Source: Margaritifera margaritifera
Lineage: Eukaryota; Mollusca; Bivalvia; Unionida; Margaritiferidae
Reading direction: 5' to 3'
Length of the DNA stretch: 64,000 bases
Assembly: GCA_029931535.1 (NCBI GenBank)
Contig: JAQPZY010001561.1
Span: forward strand, 3,837,001 to 3,901,000
The notes beneath the pieces were generated by a model. That model did no database searches. It saw only the letters and a program-made list of their open reading frames with translations, and was not told the DNA's origin. The position numbers were made by a program, and so were the translations under genes. Positions 36,885 through 47,831 of this stretch are shown piece after piece (the stretch's first letter is position 1; each line of letters starts with the position of its first letter).

Positions 36885-37310
36885 CCACAAAATCAAATAC
36901 CTTCATATATGCACACTTTGAGAGGCAAATCCACAAAATCAAATACCTACATATATGCACACTTTGAGAGGCAAATCCACAAAATCAAATACCTACATAT
37001 ATGCACACTCTGACAGTCAAATCCACAAAATCAAATACCTACATATATGCACACTTTGACAGGCAAATCCACAAAATCAAATACCTACACATATGCACAC
37101 TTTGACAGGCAAATCCACAAAATCAAATACCTACACATATGCACACTTTGACAGGCAAATCCACAAAATCAAATACCTACACATATGCACACTTTGACAG
37201 GCAAATCCATAAAATCAAATACCTACACATATGCACACTCTGACAGGCAAATCCACAAAATCAAATACCTACATATATGCAAACTTTGACAGGCAAATCC
37301 ATGAAAGTAA
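36885..37310. repeat. 46-bp minisatellite, about 9 copies
   Basis: Unit AATCCACAAAATCAAATACC then TACATATATGCACACTTTGA plus CAGGCA. A poly(T) run of about 21 (36834-36854) precedes it, and another lies at 37326-37339. Confidence 0.95.
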
Positions 37311-38984
37311 GTACCCATGAACATTTTTTTTTTTTTTTGCAAAACCAGGAAAATTGACACCCACAAAAACAAATGATACTACAGTTTTTGAGGTCCTGAC
37401 AATTTATTTTTGAGGCCCTGTAAAGTCCAGGAAAAATCATTGAATTTTACTAGAGTGGAAGCATATGAACCCTGAATTTAGTCAACTCTCTTTACCCTCA
37501 TAATAAAGATCACCTTGTTTGGCAACTGCTTCTAAAGTGATTATAAGATACATTTTGTCATTTAAATATAAACACCAACAGCCCCTTAAATAGCCTACTT
37601 ATTTTGCTTCAAACGAATATTGCATGTGGACAGTAGATAATCTGTATGATCAATTAAATATTTAAAGAACCATCACTATTCGTAAAGGAATCCTACTCTA
37701 ATGTCAGTGAAATACCTTTTAATAATTTAATTGCATTGACTCAGTTTGTTCATATCAATGCGTAATCCACTCATGAGTATCTGGGTTGGGTAAACACAAT
37801 AGAACAAGGTCATTTAAAATGCTAGTATCTAATCATACTGGTTTTGTTTTGTTTGAAGTGTTTTGATTGGCTGCTTCAATACTGTGCAGTAATTACTGTA
37901 TTATAATACCTAGAGTTTCATTTTCTGTAATACTAGTGTTTGAATACCTTATGCTTTTTCTCATTTCTCTCCATCCTTACTTATGTCAGAACATATCGAT
38001 TTAAGACGAGTGGAAATTAGAGCTACCGGATACCATATAGATACGTGTGCATTGAAACAATATAAAATGCATTATAATTCTTTTTTTTTTTTAAAGGGTT
38101 AAAATAAAACAAACACATGTAAAAGCTAATTTTGATTACCAGATTAGAGAAATGGCATTGATTGATCAAAATAGCTTTGTTGATCTCCACAACTGAAGCA
38201 CAGTAAGAAAATGGGGGGGGGGGGCATCGCCGGGTTTGCTTCTTTATCATATGTGGGTAAATTTTTCGTTGGGACTTTAAATTCATGGTTCAGGCAACAA
38301 CAAAATCCATGAAAATTAGTACCCCATGAAAATTAGTGATACTACAATATGGTGGAATAAAGGATATTGCACAGCAGGTTGTTTAAATTCAGTTTCTGGA
38401 AATCTGTTGACCAACCATGTGACCCAAAGATGTTTTAAAAAATAAAAACAATATATACAAGAAATAAACAAGTTTACTATAACAATCATAAATCACTGAT
38501 GAACAAATCATGCTGATATTCCTGGAACCATATGACAAACAATGGTCCAAAATAATTTTAGAGGCAGCAAAAATGATTTTCATGGTCTTTTCAAAGACTT
38601 TACAACTAAAATGTTAATTTTCAGGGATTTCAAGGCCTTGAATTTAAAAAGCCCAAATCCAGTACTTTCGAGGTTTTCTATGAAGCTTATAAAACATGTA
38701 CATTATTTTCACAAGAAATGTAATAAGAACGATTCAGAGAAGAAAAACAATTCACATGAATATGGAGGGATGAAACATTATGCTGCCACTGAATCTGATG
38801 TCACTATTCCCTCAAAAAGAGACATAAGCCAGACTCTGTGGCAGCAAAAATATGTAAAATATAACATAACTAAGAGAAAGAAATTTTCTGCCACATTGGG
38901 TTGATAATTACATAGGCTTGAATTCGGTGATTCTGATGTGATGGTTTTCACCAATCTTAATTCAATGGCTCCAAGTGTGATGTT
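37311..38984. other. Intronic, no recognised exon
   Basis: AT-rich. G homopolymer at about 38213-38223. The plus-strand frame 38542-38904 is open for 120 codons but has no recognisable motif and no splice context. Confidence 0.4.
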
Positions 38985-39800
38985 GTGATATGAAATCAAA
39001 CATTTAGAATACCAATAAGTGTCATGTCATAACATGAAATCACACATTCAGAATACAAACAAGTGTGATGTTGTGACATGAAATCACATATTCATAATAC
39101 CAACAATTGTGATGTCATGACATGAAATCACATTCAGAACACCAATAAGTGAAATGTTGTGACATGAAATCACACATTCAGAATACAAACAAGTGTGATG
39201 TCGTGACATGAAATCACATTCAGAATACCAATAAGTGTCATGTCATGACATGAAATCACACTTTCAGAATACAAACAAGTGATGTCATGACATGAAATCA
39301 CATATTCATAATACCAACAATTGTGATGTCATGACATGAAATCACATTCAGAACACCAACAAGTGTAATGTTGTGACATGAAATCACACATTCAGAATAC
39401 AAACAAGTGTGATGTTGTGACACGAAATCACATTCAGAATACCAACAAGTGTCATATCGTGACATGAAATCACACATTCAGAATACCAACAAGTATCATG
39501 TTGTGACTTGAAATCACACATTCAGAATATAAACAAGTGATGTTGTGACATAAAATCACACATTCAGAATACCAACAAGTGTGATGTCATGACATGAAAT
39601 CACACATTCAGAATACCAACAAGTGTGATGTCATGACATGAAATCACACATTCAAAATACCAACAAGTGTGATGTCATGACATGAAATCACACATTCAGA
39701 ATACCAACAAGTGTGATGTCGTGAAATGAAATCACACATTCAGAATACCAACAAGTGTGATGTCGTGAAATGAAATCACACATTCAGAATACCAACAAGA
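38985..39800. repeat. ~43-bp minisatellite with palindromic unit, about 19 copies
   Basis: Unit GTGTGATGTCATGACATGAA then ATCACACATTCAGAATACCA plus ACAA. The segment TGTGAT-GTCATGAC-ATGAAATCACA is nearly self-complementary, so each unit can fold back. Variants lose ACA or replace CATG with TGTG. Confidence 0.95.
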
Positions 39801-40046
39801 GACTCCCTTTTTTATTTATGTACAAAAGCAAAAAACTTTAACATTGAACTTAATATCAAAAACTTTAACATTGACCTTGACCTAGGGTGTGGATGGATGG
39901 ACATATACATGGAGATGCACATGGATATAAAAAAGTTTACTATGTTGAGCTAATGCCGTGATGGGCTAAAAAAAAGTGAAATGTTTTTTTCTGACACATT
40001 TCAATGATGTCATTTTATAAATGTGAATATTAAAATATGTTCATAC

Positions 40047-40177
40047 CTTTGCTGAAAACTTGATGGCAGCAGCATACAACATGGCAACATTCTCTACAGT
40101 GATCCCTTGACGTATAATCTGCTCACAATGCTTTTTCAAGGTCATTTCACAATATGCATTCGCCAGGTCCAGGAGAC
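40047..40177 (-). CDS. RCBTB: RCBTB1/2-like protein, BACK-region exon
   Basis: The 131-nt exon enters in phase 1: two bases complete the glycine codon begun in the exon at 42702. It ends at a codon boundary before GTATGA. It encodes LLDLANAYCEMTLKKHCEQ followed by IIRQGITVENVAMLYAAA and IKFSAK. This is the helical BACK-like segment that follows the BTB fold in RCBTB1/2, where LLDLA, KKxCxxxI and ITVEN are recognisable family positions. The acceptor is TTTTGCACAG. The longer plus-strand open frame across this site is a shadow. The intron to the final exon is 10.2 kb and filled with MITE, minisatellite and unclassified sequence. Confidence 0.93.
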
Positions 40178-40380
40178 CTGTGCAAAATGGAAGCAAATTT
40201 CAAACAAGATTTCTTATTGTAGGCAGCAGATTCCATTTGGCATGAGGAATGTGAATTTGTGGTACAAACTGTTTCCAAATGCAGGAATCACATGTGCCAC
40301 TTGACAGCAGTTCTTATTTTAAACAGTCATGCTTGTTTGCTGCATTTTCCATCTTGTAAACGAGCCTATGTACCTAGAGT

Positions 40381-41169
40381 CAGTGTTGCACATAGTTTCC
40401 CAAGGGCAGGGGACACGTGTCCCCCACCATCCAAATTTGGGGGACACACCACATTTTATAGGGACAAAGGAAAATAACAGTATATAATGCACTAATAGTG
40501 CTATAAAAATGAGATAATCTTATTTGCTTCCAAAGTTTTGCCACCTAACTTTGTGGTCTGCACTGTACTCTCATATTTTCCTTGGACATTTACATTACTG
40601 CAATAAAAGTTTTATCATGTGCTCAAATAACTCATGAAAACATTAACATGTTTGAATATCTGGTTAACCTGAAATGAGCTGCATCATGTTTTCCATTCCA
40701 GATCTTGCTCTCATTTAACTTTAGTGCACACTCATTATCTACAAGCATTTATTATAATAAATACCCATGTTTTCTGAATTATTTTCTTTCCAAACTAACA
40801 AATCATTAATTAAATGTGAAATTGTGTATTTGCATAAATTTAGTCTCTGTTGTCATTATTTCAACCTCAAAATAAATTAAATCTTCCTTGCTGCTGGGGT
40901 GACTTTAAGCTCAAAAATATGTTACACTAACGGCTGTCAAATACTTTACATTGCAACATGGCCTACTATCACACACCTTGAGTGTTTTCATTGCAAGATA
41001 GATTGTATTAAAATAGATATTCATAGATATCTTACAGTTTTTATCACCTTTTGTGACTTTGGCCATTGCAAGCACCAACTGAGACATGGATGGATACTAA
41101 TGAAAAGTTGTAGGCATATTTTTATATTTTTTTCTGATGAAAAAGCCTGCGCTCGATGTGCAACACTGT
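40381..41169. mobile_element. Candidate hAT-like non-autonomous element
   Basis: CAGTGTTGCACAT at 40381 and ATGTGCAACACTG at 41157-41169 are perfect 13-base inverted repeats starting with CAG, about 790 bp apart. An internal CCAAGGGCAGGGGACACGTG block lies near the left end. No transposase reading is seen. The flanks do not show a clean 8-base duplication. Intronic. Confidence 0.5.
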
Positions 41170-42660
41170 AGAACATATCATTAAATTGTAAATGAACTTA
41201 TGTACATAGACATATCATACACTCCAATCTGTCAGATGATAGTGATTTACAAAGACAACATCGTTCTCTTTTGTCTACAAGTAAATATGCTTTTAAGGCC
41301 TTTAAGACATGTTCTACATATGTAAAGCTATTGGTTTTTAAATCTTATTAAATGAATTTGTATTGTGCTCCTCTTTGGATAAATGTGTTCATGTCTTACA
41401 GTGATGTGCTTAAATGTCTGTTACAACAATGGTCTTAGACTTTGAATGGGTTATGAAAGGTGCCCTAGTGCATTAGAAATGTTTGTGAATAACAACTTTA
41501 TCAGCATTTGTGTTTTTGTTTTGTTTAGAAAAAGTGTGGATTCATTTAAAAACAGAATTGTTAGTAGTAATCACAGAATATTGAAAGAAGTGTTTCACTT
41601 TGCATGTTGTTGTAGTTCATCAATAACTGATTGCTGGTGCAAATTGTTGTATTAATATTTTTTATATTAATTATTTATATTAATAATTGGTAAGAAACTG
41701 ATTATACTGTATATGTACATATGCCTATGCCTATGGATTTAAGTCTGAAATAAAATTGTTATTGTTATTATTATTATTTACACAAACAAGTTCCCAGTCA
41801 AGATTGATATGAGACAAGATCTGGTCCACATATAAATAAACAATGCACAACCATAAAGACAAGAGAGCTGATTTTTTAAATTGAACATATTTACATGAAT
41901 GCCAGAAATCTCAGTTATGGCAGGATTTTCTTTAAGAAATAATCAGCAAAGTAATTATATACAAATAACAGTGAGGTAATTATGCATGAATAAAAAAACA
42001 TAGTTTTCAAAATTCTGTTTTAACTTTGCAAGAAATGCATGTTCCTATATTTTGCTCCAACATAATTTGTTTCTTTGTTTTTCCCTGATATTAATGAATT
42101 CCCATCATCCTATTATCATCACCCATATCGCCTGTCCATCTGGAATAGGTGGGTCATATTTCTATCATCAATGTTTGTCAGGGTTTATTCTAGAACTGAA
42201 AATTTATGGCAGAAATTACACTCTCCATTTTGGGAAGAGGCAGACAATTTGTAATATAGGAGGGATTAAACAAAGAAATAAAGTTAAGACTTTGAAATAT
42301 GCTCAACTTTTGTGCATTTTAGTAAATTTTCAGTGTGATTTTCTAGAAATTAGTGTGATTCCCACAATCGTGCATTGTAGAATAGACCGTGTGTTTGCAT
42401 CTAAAAGTCAAGAAAAAGGAAGGGTTGCATGGACAGGCAGGATCACATAGTCACCACTTATTCTTTGAAAAGCTTAAGAATAACTTCTGCACTCAAGCAA
42501 GAATTTTATAACTGGTCTTATTTACCATTTTAACATTTTCTAACACAGCATGACAAATTTACAAAATTAAGCAAAGCAGACATTCCCTCTTGTGGTATTT
42601 CAATTAGCTACCTTGAAGTCACACTTTTATTTATTCTGCTGGGAGATAATGAACATTAAT
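41170..42660. other. Intronic, no recognised exon
   Basis: The plus-strand frame at 42052-42450 (132 codons) has no recognisable domain. The only host exon near here is on the other strand at 42702. Confidence 0.4.
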
Positions 42661-42701
42661 TGCTCAAGACATGAACCACGCTGAGTAAACTTTTAACTTA
42701 C

Positions 42702-42799
42702 CAATGGCTTCATCTGGAGGGAGATCAACTTTGTCTGTGTAAAGGTACCGCAGGAATGCTTTGTAAACAGTGTAGGAGTAGTCAGAAATATCTATGGTG
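42702..42799 (-). CDS. RCBTB: RCBTB1/2-like protein, second half of the BTB domain
   Basis: The 98-nt exon lies between acceptor TTATTTGCAG and donor G|GTAAGT. It starts with the third base of an aspartate codon and ends with the first base of a glycine codon. It encodes TIDISDYSYTVYKAFLRYL then YTDKVDLPPDEAIG. The YxxFLxYLYTD motif is the classic BTB/POZ helix-strand signature, and DLPPxxAIG is particularly close to RCBTB2-type proteins. Phases agree with both neighbours. The surrounding 68-residue minus-strand open frame runs into the intron on both sides, so its first and last residues are not protein. Confidence 0.94.
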
Positions 42800-43230
42800 C
42801 TGCAAATAAGATGCAGTTTAGTGTAAATATAAGCACTGAATATTAAAGATTCATTTACCATGTTGTACAATTACAGATTTTTCAAGAGTTAGATAAATCT
42901 TTTATTCAGTACTCTTAATATAATTCACCTCAACAAGTTTCATGACCCTAATATGAAAATTATTTGAGAAATCAAATAAAATACAAAGACTGACCTCATT
43001 CAATTGTTATGTATGATGTTTATATAATATTATAAATATTTTAGGAAATTATAAATGTTTCTTCACTTTAATATTTGCTTAAATCTTAATGTTTATCAGG
43101 AAAAACATGTTTAACTAGTGTCCTTGAATTAGGTTGTTTTGATCAATATGTTTTCTCAATTTGAAGGTCAAGGTTGAATTTTGTTTACAAGTAAAATTCC
43201 ATTAAGATGACACACATTCTAGAACATTCT

Positions 43231-43740
43231 GTCATGTGACCAATCTTTATATATACCATGTTTGGTGGACATTTTTTCAGTTTTGACATTACCATCAGTC
43301 TTGTAAAAGAGCTATTACAGTTGTGAAAATTCATTCCAAATTCTAAGAGAGGAATTATTTTAAATATTCATTGGATTATAACAGTGCTCATAAACTTTTG
43401 GATTTTGGATTTTTAATTGATGATTTTGGAATTTATGTGAACTTATTCAAAGATTTTGGAATACTTCATTTTGACATCAGCACATCAGGACTTTGGAGAC
43501 CATTAGCACATCATAACATTCAAGGACACAGCCGTGAATTCGGAACATTCTATATTTAGGACTTGTGATTAGAACAATCATTGTTATTGGATTATTAGGA
43601 TTTCAAAACACATTACTGTAAGTGACTTTTTGATTTTTCATTTTAATTATCTAGTAATAAATTGCTTGTTGATATTTTACTTGATTTGTTGGTTTCACTT
43701 TCTTTCTGTTACATTTTTCTTAGACCATAGAGTCGTAACA
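43231..43740 (+). mobile_element. Candidate solo LTR
   Basis: Starts TGTCATGTGACC and ends GAGTCGTAACA (TG...CA). It contains TATATATACC at about 43249 and an AATAAA at about 43655, in the order promoter then poly(A) expected of an LTR. Repetitive GGATTTTGGA phrases fill the middle. No second LTR, tRNA primer site or clear 5-base duplication is seen, so this is tentative. Confidence 0.3.
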
Positions 43741-44104
43741 CAATGAAGTGTGAAATATGGATCAAAAAGGTAAAGTTTGAAAATGATGTCATTATAATTA
43801 GGATGTGACCACTGGTCAAGTTTCATTAAACTATCATGAACAATGCCTGCAAAAAATGAATATTTAACTACAAAGTTACAAAATGAAGATTTATATTCAA
43901 ACGTTTACCAAAGTCAATTCAGTATGGAACATAGATCACAAAGACCTAATTGTGATAAAGAAGCTAGTCAGGTCAGTTAGTGATAAATCTGATAAGAATG
44001 GAGCTAAATGTGATACCAACATGCCCTCTTGTGTGCAGTTAGGTCATCATGTTTATAGTATTATTTTAACTACAGACACAAGTGGTTCAAATGTCTGTAT
44101 GATG

Positions 44105-44725
44105 TTACGCTTGTAATTCACTGATTGAGAAGACTGGTTACAGAACTGTATAGATCAGGGGTGTCAAACTCAATTGCTATGGCAGACCAGATTTGATATA
44201 CATAATAATAAATAATAATAATAAATAATGAGTCTGGCAGGCCATATGTTTGACACCCCTGGTATAGATGTTACATAAAAATTATGTAATTCACTGATTG
44301 AGAAGACTGGGTACAGAACTGTATAGATGTTACACATGTAATTCACTAAATGAGAAGACTGGGTACAGAACTGTATAGATGTTACACCTGTATTTCACTA
44401 ATTGAGAAGCCTGGGTACAGAACTGTATAAACATTACACCTGTAATTCACTAACTGAGAAGACTGGGTACAGAACTGTATAGATGTTACACCTGTAATTG
44501 ACTGATTGAGAAGACTGGGTACAGAACTGTAGAGATGTTACACCTGTAATTCACTGATTGAGAAGACTGGGTAAAGAACTGTATAGATGTTACACCTGTA
44601 ATTGACTGATTGAGAAGACTGGGTACAGAACTGTATAGATGTTACACCTGTAATTGACTGGCTGAGAAGACTGGGTACAGAACTGTATAGATGTTACACC
44701 TGTAATTGACTGACCATATCATAAA
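44105..44725. repeat. ~51-bp minisatellite, about 10 copies
   Basis: Unit ACTGATTGAGAAGACTGGGT then ACAGAACTGTATAGATGTTA plus CACCTGTAATTC. The first full unit is interrupted by a hAT MITE. Confidence 0.95.
44156..44261. mobile_element. 106-bp hAT MITE inside the 51-bp array
   Basis: Starts CAGGGGTGTCAAACTC, ends TTTGACACCCCTG. It has 8-base target duplications GTATAGAT at 44148-44155 and 44262-44269. The middle is an (AATAATA)n run. The start is the classic hAT terminal sequence found across animals. The target is one repeat unit (CTGTATAGATGTTAC), whose uninterrupted form is preserved in neighbouring units. Confidence 0.9.
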
Positions 44726-44929
44726 TCTGATGGCCACTAGATGCATGTAACCTTTTCTACCTGACACAAGTGCTGGGGAATCAGTAGTTCTAGTTCTCAT
44801 CCAGAGAAAAAAAGTTATTCAAATTAAGTAAAGAAAATGTGAATACATCCAAAGACTTAAATTGAAAGGAGAACAAAATAAATAAATAAATAACTATGAT
44901 TTATAAAAATACTGAAAATGGACAGCTAG

Positions 44930-45000
44930 TGATTGCTAATTGTGTCTGTTAGTATGAGAGAGAGAGAGAGAGAGAATAAGAGAGAGAGAGAGTGAGAGGT
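44930..45000. repeat. GA-rich microsatellite
   Basis: GAGAGAGA runs interrupted by ATAA at 44954-44997. Confidence 0.85.
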
Positions 45001-45119
45001 GGGTCAAACTGACCTTTGATACAATGTATCAGTCAACAACTTCTCTTTCATGTAAACAGTGCACTATTATCCAATCTGAATAGCACTGTTTTATTCTGTA
45101 CTAGGATTTTAATGAAACA

Positions 45120-45726
45120 CAATTCCAAATGAATCAATATCCTTTCTTGAGGTATTATCCAAGACCAATGGTCCACAATACCCTGGCAACAATCATGACA
45201 CACTGCACTTTCAAATTTACCTGCCACCATGACAGCATCACCGAGAGTAAGACAACAATAACCTTACATGAATTTTGTCTGGCTCATCTTTCCAGAATGG
45301 TATCTTCAATTTTCATTTATGTATTGCATCATTTTTTCTTAATATCAGTATTATGTTGTGTTTCTTTGGCTACATGAAATTCCATCCTCTTTAACAACCT
45401 TAGTTTTGTCGACTGCAAAATAAGAATCACCCCATGTAGTAAAGTAAAGTATATTACTGCAGGGTGTTCAGGTTTCATTCATAAAATGAATGACATGTAA
45501 AATGTTCACTAAAATGTTGAAATAATTTTTGTTTCAATTGTGTTATCCTATAATATAACAAAATGAATAATATGCTTGTTTGTAAGTATATAATAAAAAG
45601 GTTATTTACTGAGCATTGAAAAATATTTGTCCCTCATTCATGTGGCATAGAATGCCCTCGCAAGCTCAGGCATCCTTCGCCACATGCCCTCGCGACCAAT
45701 ATTTTTCAATACTCAGTCAATAACCT
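45120..45726 (+). mobile_element. DUF3504/Crypton-like element, copy C (hairpin end and gene tail)
   Basis: A hairpin at 45599-45726 (arms AGGTTATTTACTGAGCATTG / CAATACTCAGTCAATAACCT) is preceded by GTATATAATAAAA (45586-45598), the same junction as in copies A and B but in the opposite orientation. About 340 bases to its left, a plus-strand frame (45129-45377) reads NTLATIMTHCTFKFTCHH, matching the cysteine/asparagine-rich tail style of DUF3504 proteins. The rest of the gene and the other end were not found, so this copy is truncated on the left. Confidence 0.4.
45599..45726. repeat. Imperfect palindrome
   Basis: Outer arms of about 30 bases match well (AGGTTATTTACTGAGCATTG paired with CAATACTCAGTCAATAACCT, then GAAAAATATT). 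The central stem repeats GGCAT...ATGCC and GCCCTCGC motifs. Confidence 0.88.
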
Positions 45727-46069
45727 GTACATATCACGTAGCTGGTTGGTTGGTTGCTTTTAACAGTTTTAATAGTGCTTTTAAGAAACTACTGGCTATA
45801 TTATGCTGAGGAAATAGGAGCTAAGTGCCTCTGCTATGGGCACACTGATTCAGACTTTCTACATGTAAATCAAATTTAGAGATTCACATTTTACCTACAT
45901 CTAGTGAATTCCGATAGCATAATTATGCATTCTAAATTCTTGTAAAGTTAAAATGTTTACTTCAAAGTAATGACTTCAAAGATATTAAATAATGCAAGTT
46001 AATTTGTTTAGGAGATTTTACAAAAAAACAAAAAACCCGCAATTTTGAAAGTACTTAAATTCCTGGATT

Positions 46070-46180
46070 TTGTCAAGTAGTCCTATTGTTTCCATGGCAA
46101 GTAGTCCTATTGTTTCCATAGCAGGTACTTATATTCGTGGACTTTGGCAAGTAGTCCTATTGTTTCCATAACAGAATTAC
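46070..46180. repeat. Short triplicate
   Basis: CAAGTAGTCCTATTGTTTCC occurs three times (46075, 46099, 46149) with a partial spacer repeat. Confidence 0.85.
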
Positions 46181-46244
46181 ACAGGGATCACTATTCATTG
46201 GGTCTTTAAATCTGTAAATTCTTTCTTTTTTGTAGTGTACTTAT

Positions 46245-46367
46245 AGGTTACTGCTTTTGTATGGGAAAATATGAATGAGTTTTTTTGAGCTATACTGCAC
46301 GACATCAGGAGTGCAGCATAGCTCAGAAAAAACGAGTTCATATTTTCCCATACAAATGTAGTAACCT
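46245..46367. repeat. Long palindrome at the end of copy B
   Basis: Arms begin AGGTTACTGCTTTTGTATGG and end CCATACAAATGTAGTAACCT; GGGAAAATATGAA and GAGCTAT are also paired. The loop is about 15 bases around 46305. Identity looks near 90%. Confidence 0.93.
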
Positions 46368-46589
46368 TTTTATTATATACTCATTTTGCTTTTCTACCTA
46401 AGGTTGAATAATAAAAAGGACACACTACAAGAAACAAAGTAACTGAATTTCTGCTGTATTGCAAAGTAAATACACAACCATAGTAGCACAAATATACATT
46501 AACAGTATTCATACGCACATGGTACTGCCCAGTGACCTTTGAACTTGGTAGAGTACCGCGCAGTCAGTCATTCGTTTCAAACAGAAATC

Positions 46590-47732
46590 TCATTTTGGTC
46601 TACTTAAAATTGAAATGTGAGTCATATTGTGAATGACTGCGCCTTGGAACAACTTTCCCAGTTGATCTGGAATGGAGGAATTTTGTTTTTCTGTTGATTT
46701 AACTAAATTCTGCTCTTTTAGTTGTGGTGGGTCGATTACGTACGATGTACATGTAGCTAGAGGGACTGGCGTCAACAAAAAGCTACACATGTGTTACTGT
46801 TCTGCCATTGATAGTTTGGAATCATAAGGTGAACAAAATATGAAATTCTTTTAATTGAAATTCTCAAGAAGATGCAGGATTAGATATTTTTGTTAGGGAA
46901 TATCTAATTCATTTCGTTTTGGAGTGCAGTAAATTCGCCTTTGGAATGTGATTTCTGTTGGAAATGTAGTCTAGATTGCAGTGCAATTTTGCGCCGTGGA
47001 TCAGAAAGTAAATTTTGAAGAAATTCAAGGTGCAGAAAAGTAAGTACATTTATTGTCATTCTTATTACCAGCTATATATGACATATTTATATGTACTGTC
47101 ACTTGCATGATCTTTGTTGGAGGGACCCCAGCTACATGACCTATATGACTTTTACTATAAATCCAAACATTTTCTCAAAAAATTAAATCAGGCAAAATTG
47201 CAAAGCGGCTGGGGTGTGAGAGCCCATTTCGCCAGCGGAAAATAAGGCTTCTTCGTTATCGTGGCTTATTGGCTCAGAGGCACTTGCTTTTATATCATAA
47301 TCCGCCTTCGTTAGTTGTATTTTTTCGAATTTAGTGCTTGCACTTGTGAAATTGGCGGTCTCTGAGAGAAACGGAATATCATTTGGTCTTAAGATGCTTT
47401 TTTTTTTATAGACTCTAGAGAACACAAATCATAGTCTGAACCATAGGCTAAATAAGTGTTTAAATTATCAGAATGATATTTTCAATACTGCATGTCTCAC
47501 GTTTGTTGTCATAAAGCCTCCGCTGGACATCGTGAATATCACGTTCAGTCACTTGCTTGGTTGAAAGTTTCTTTTGTGACTCAGTGAATTCATCCACATC
47601 ATCAGCTTTATCATCTCTACTCTTAAACAGCTTGTTTAGTTCATCCACAGACAAATCTAATAAAGCAAAAGCTCCGGTGTCTGCTACATTTGCGTACATT
47701 GTTTGTTTACAATACAAAGTAGTTCCTAACAC
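46590..47732 (-). pseudogene. DUF3504 (Crypton recombinase-like) gene, internally deleted
   Basis: Read on the minus strand, the N-terminal part at 47732-47460 has the short acidic opening FALLDLSVDELNKLFKSRDD, as found at the start of DUF3504 proteins. The next fragment at 47330-47183 reads DNEEALFSAGEMGSHTPAAL, matching the family's conserved E-E-x-LW-x2-G-x-LG-S-x-(T/N)P block that precedes the tyrosine-recombinase-like core. The tail at about 46690-46593 reads LGKLFQGAVIHNMTHISI, the family's C-terminal F-x-N/G-x2-I-x-N pattern. The core with the expected catalytic residues is absent. Known relatives include Crypton recombinases and the host genes KCTD1, ZMYM2-4 and QRICH1. Assignment is from recalled family pattern, without a search. 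Confidence 0.6.
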
Positions 47733-47831
47733 ACGATACTATTTTTAGACACGTGTCGTGCAGTATGGAGAAATAGTGCACGATTCTGACAATGCAAAGT
47801 TAATGGAGAAAAAAATGAGTATATAATAACC

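Larger units (their letters stand above)
46243..47831 (-). mobile_element. DUF3504/Crypton-like element, copy B
   Basis: The left end is a long hairpin (46245-46367) followed by TATTATATACTCATTTT (46371-46387). The right end is simple, AAAATGAGTATATAATAAC (about 47812-47830). The two TATATAC-type motifs are inverted to each other, but only the left side carries the hairpin. Between them lie minus-strand remains of a DUF3504 gene in the right order (separate entry). The element sits in the intron between the exons at 42799 and 48647. It has the same plan as copy A: the hairpin adjoins the 3' end of the gene. Confidence 0.65.

Noticed and set aside
38542..38904. 120-codon plus-strand frame
   Set aside because: Lysine/phenylalanine-rich AT-driven frame, no domain, overlapping frames on the other strand.
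36885..39800. CRISPR-like look of regular repeats
   Set aside because: The units are contiguous tandem repeats without unique spacers, in a eukaryotic intron.
42052..42450. 132-codon plus-strand frame
   Set aside because: No recognisable domain, inside a host intron on the opposite strand, no splice or start evidence.
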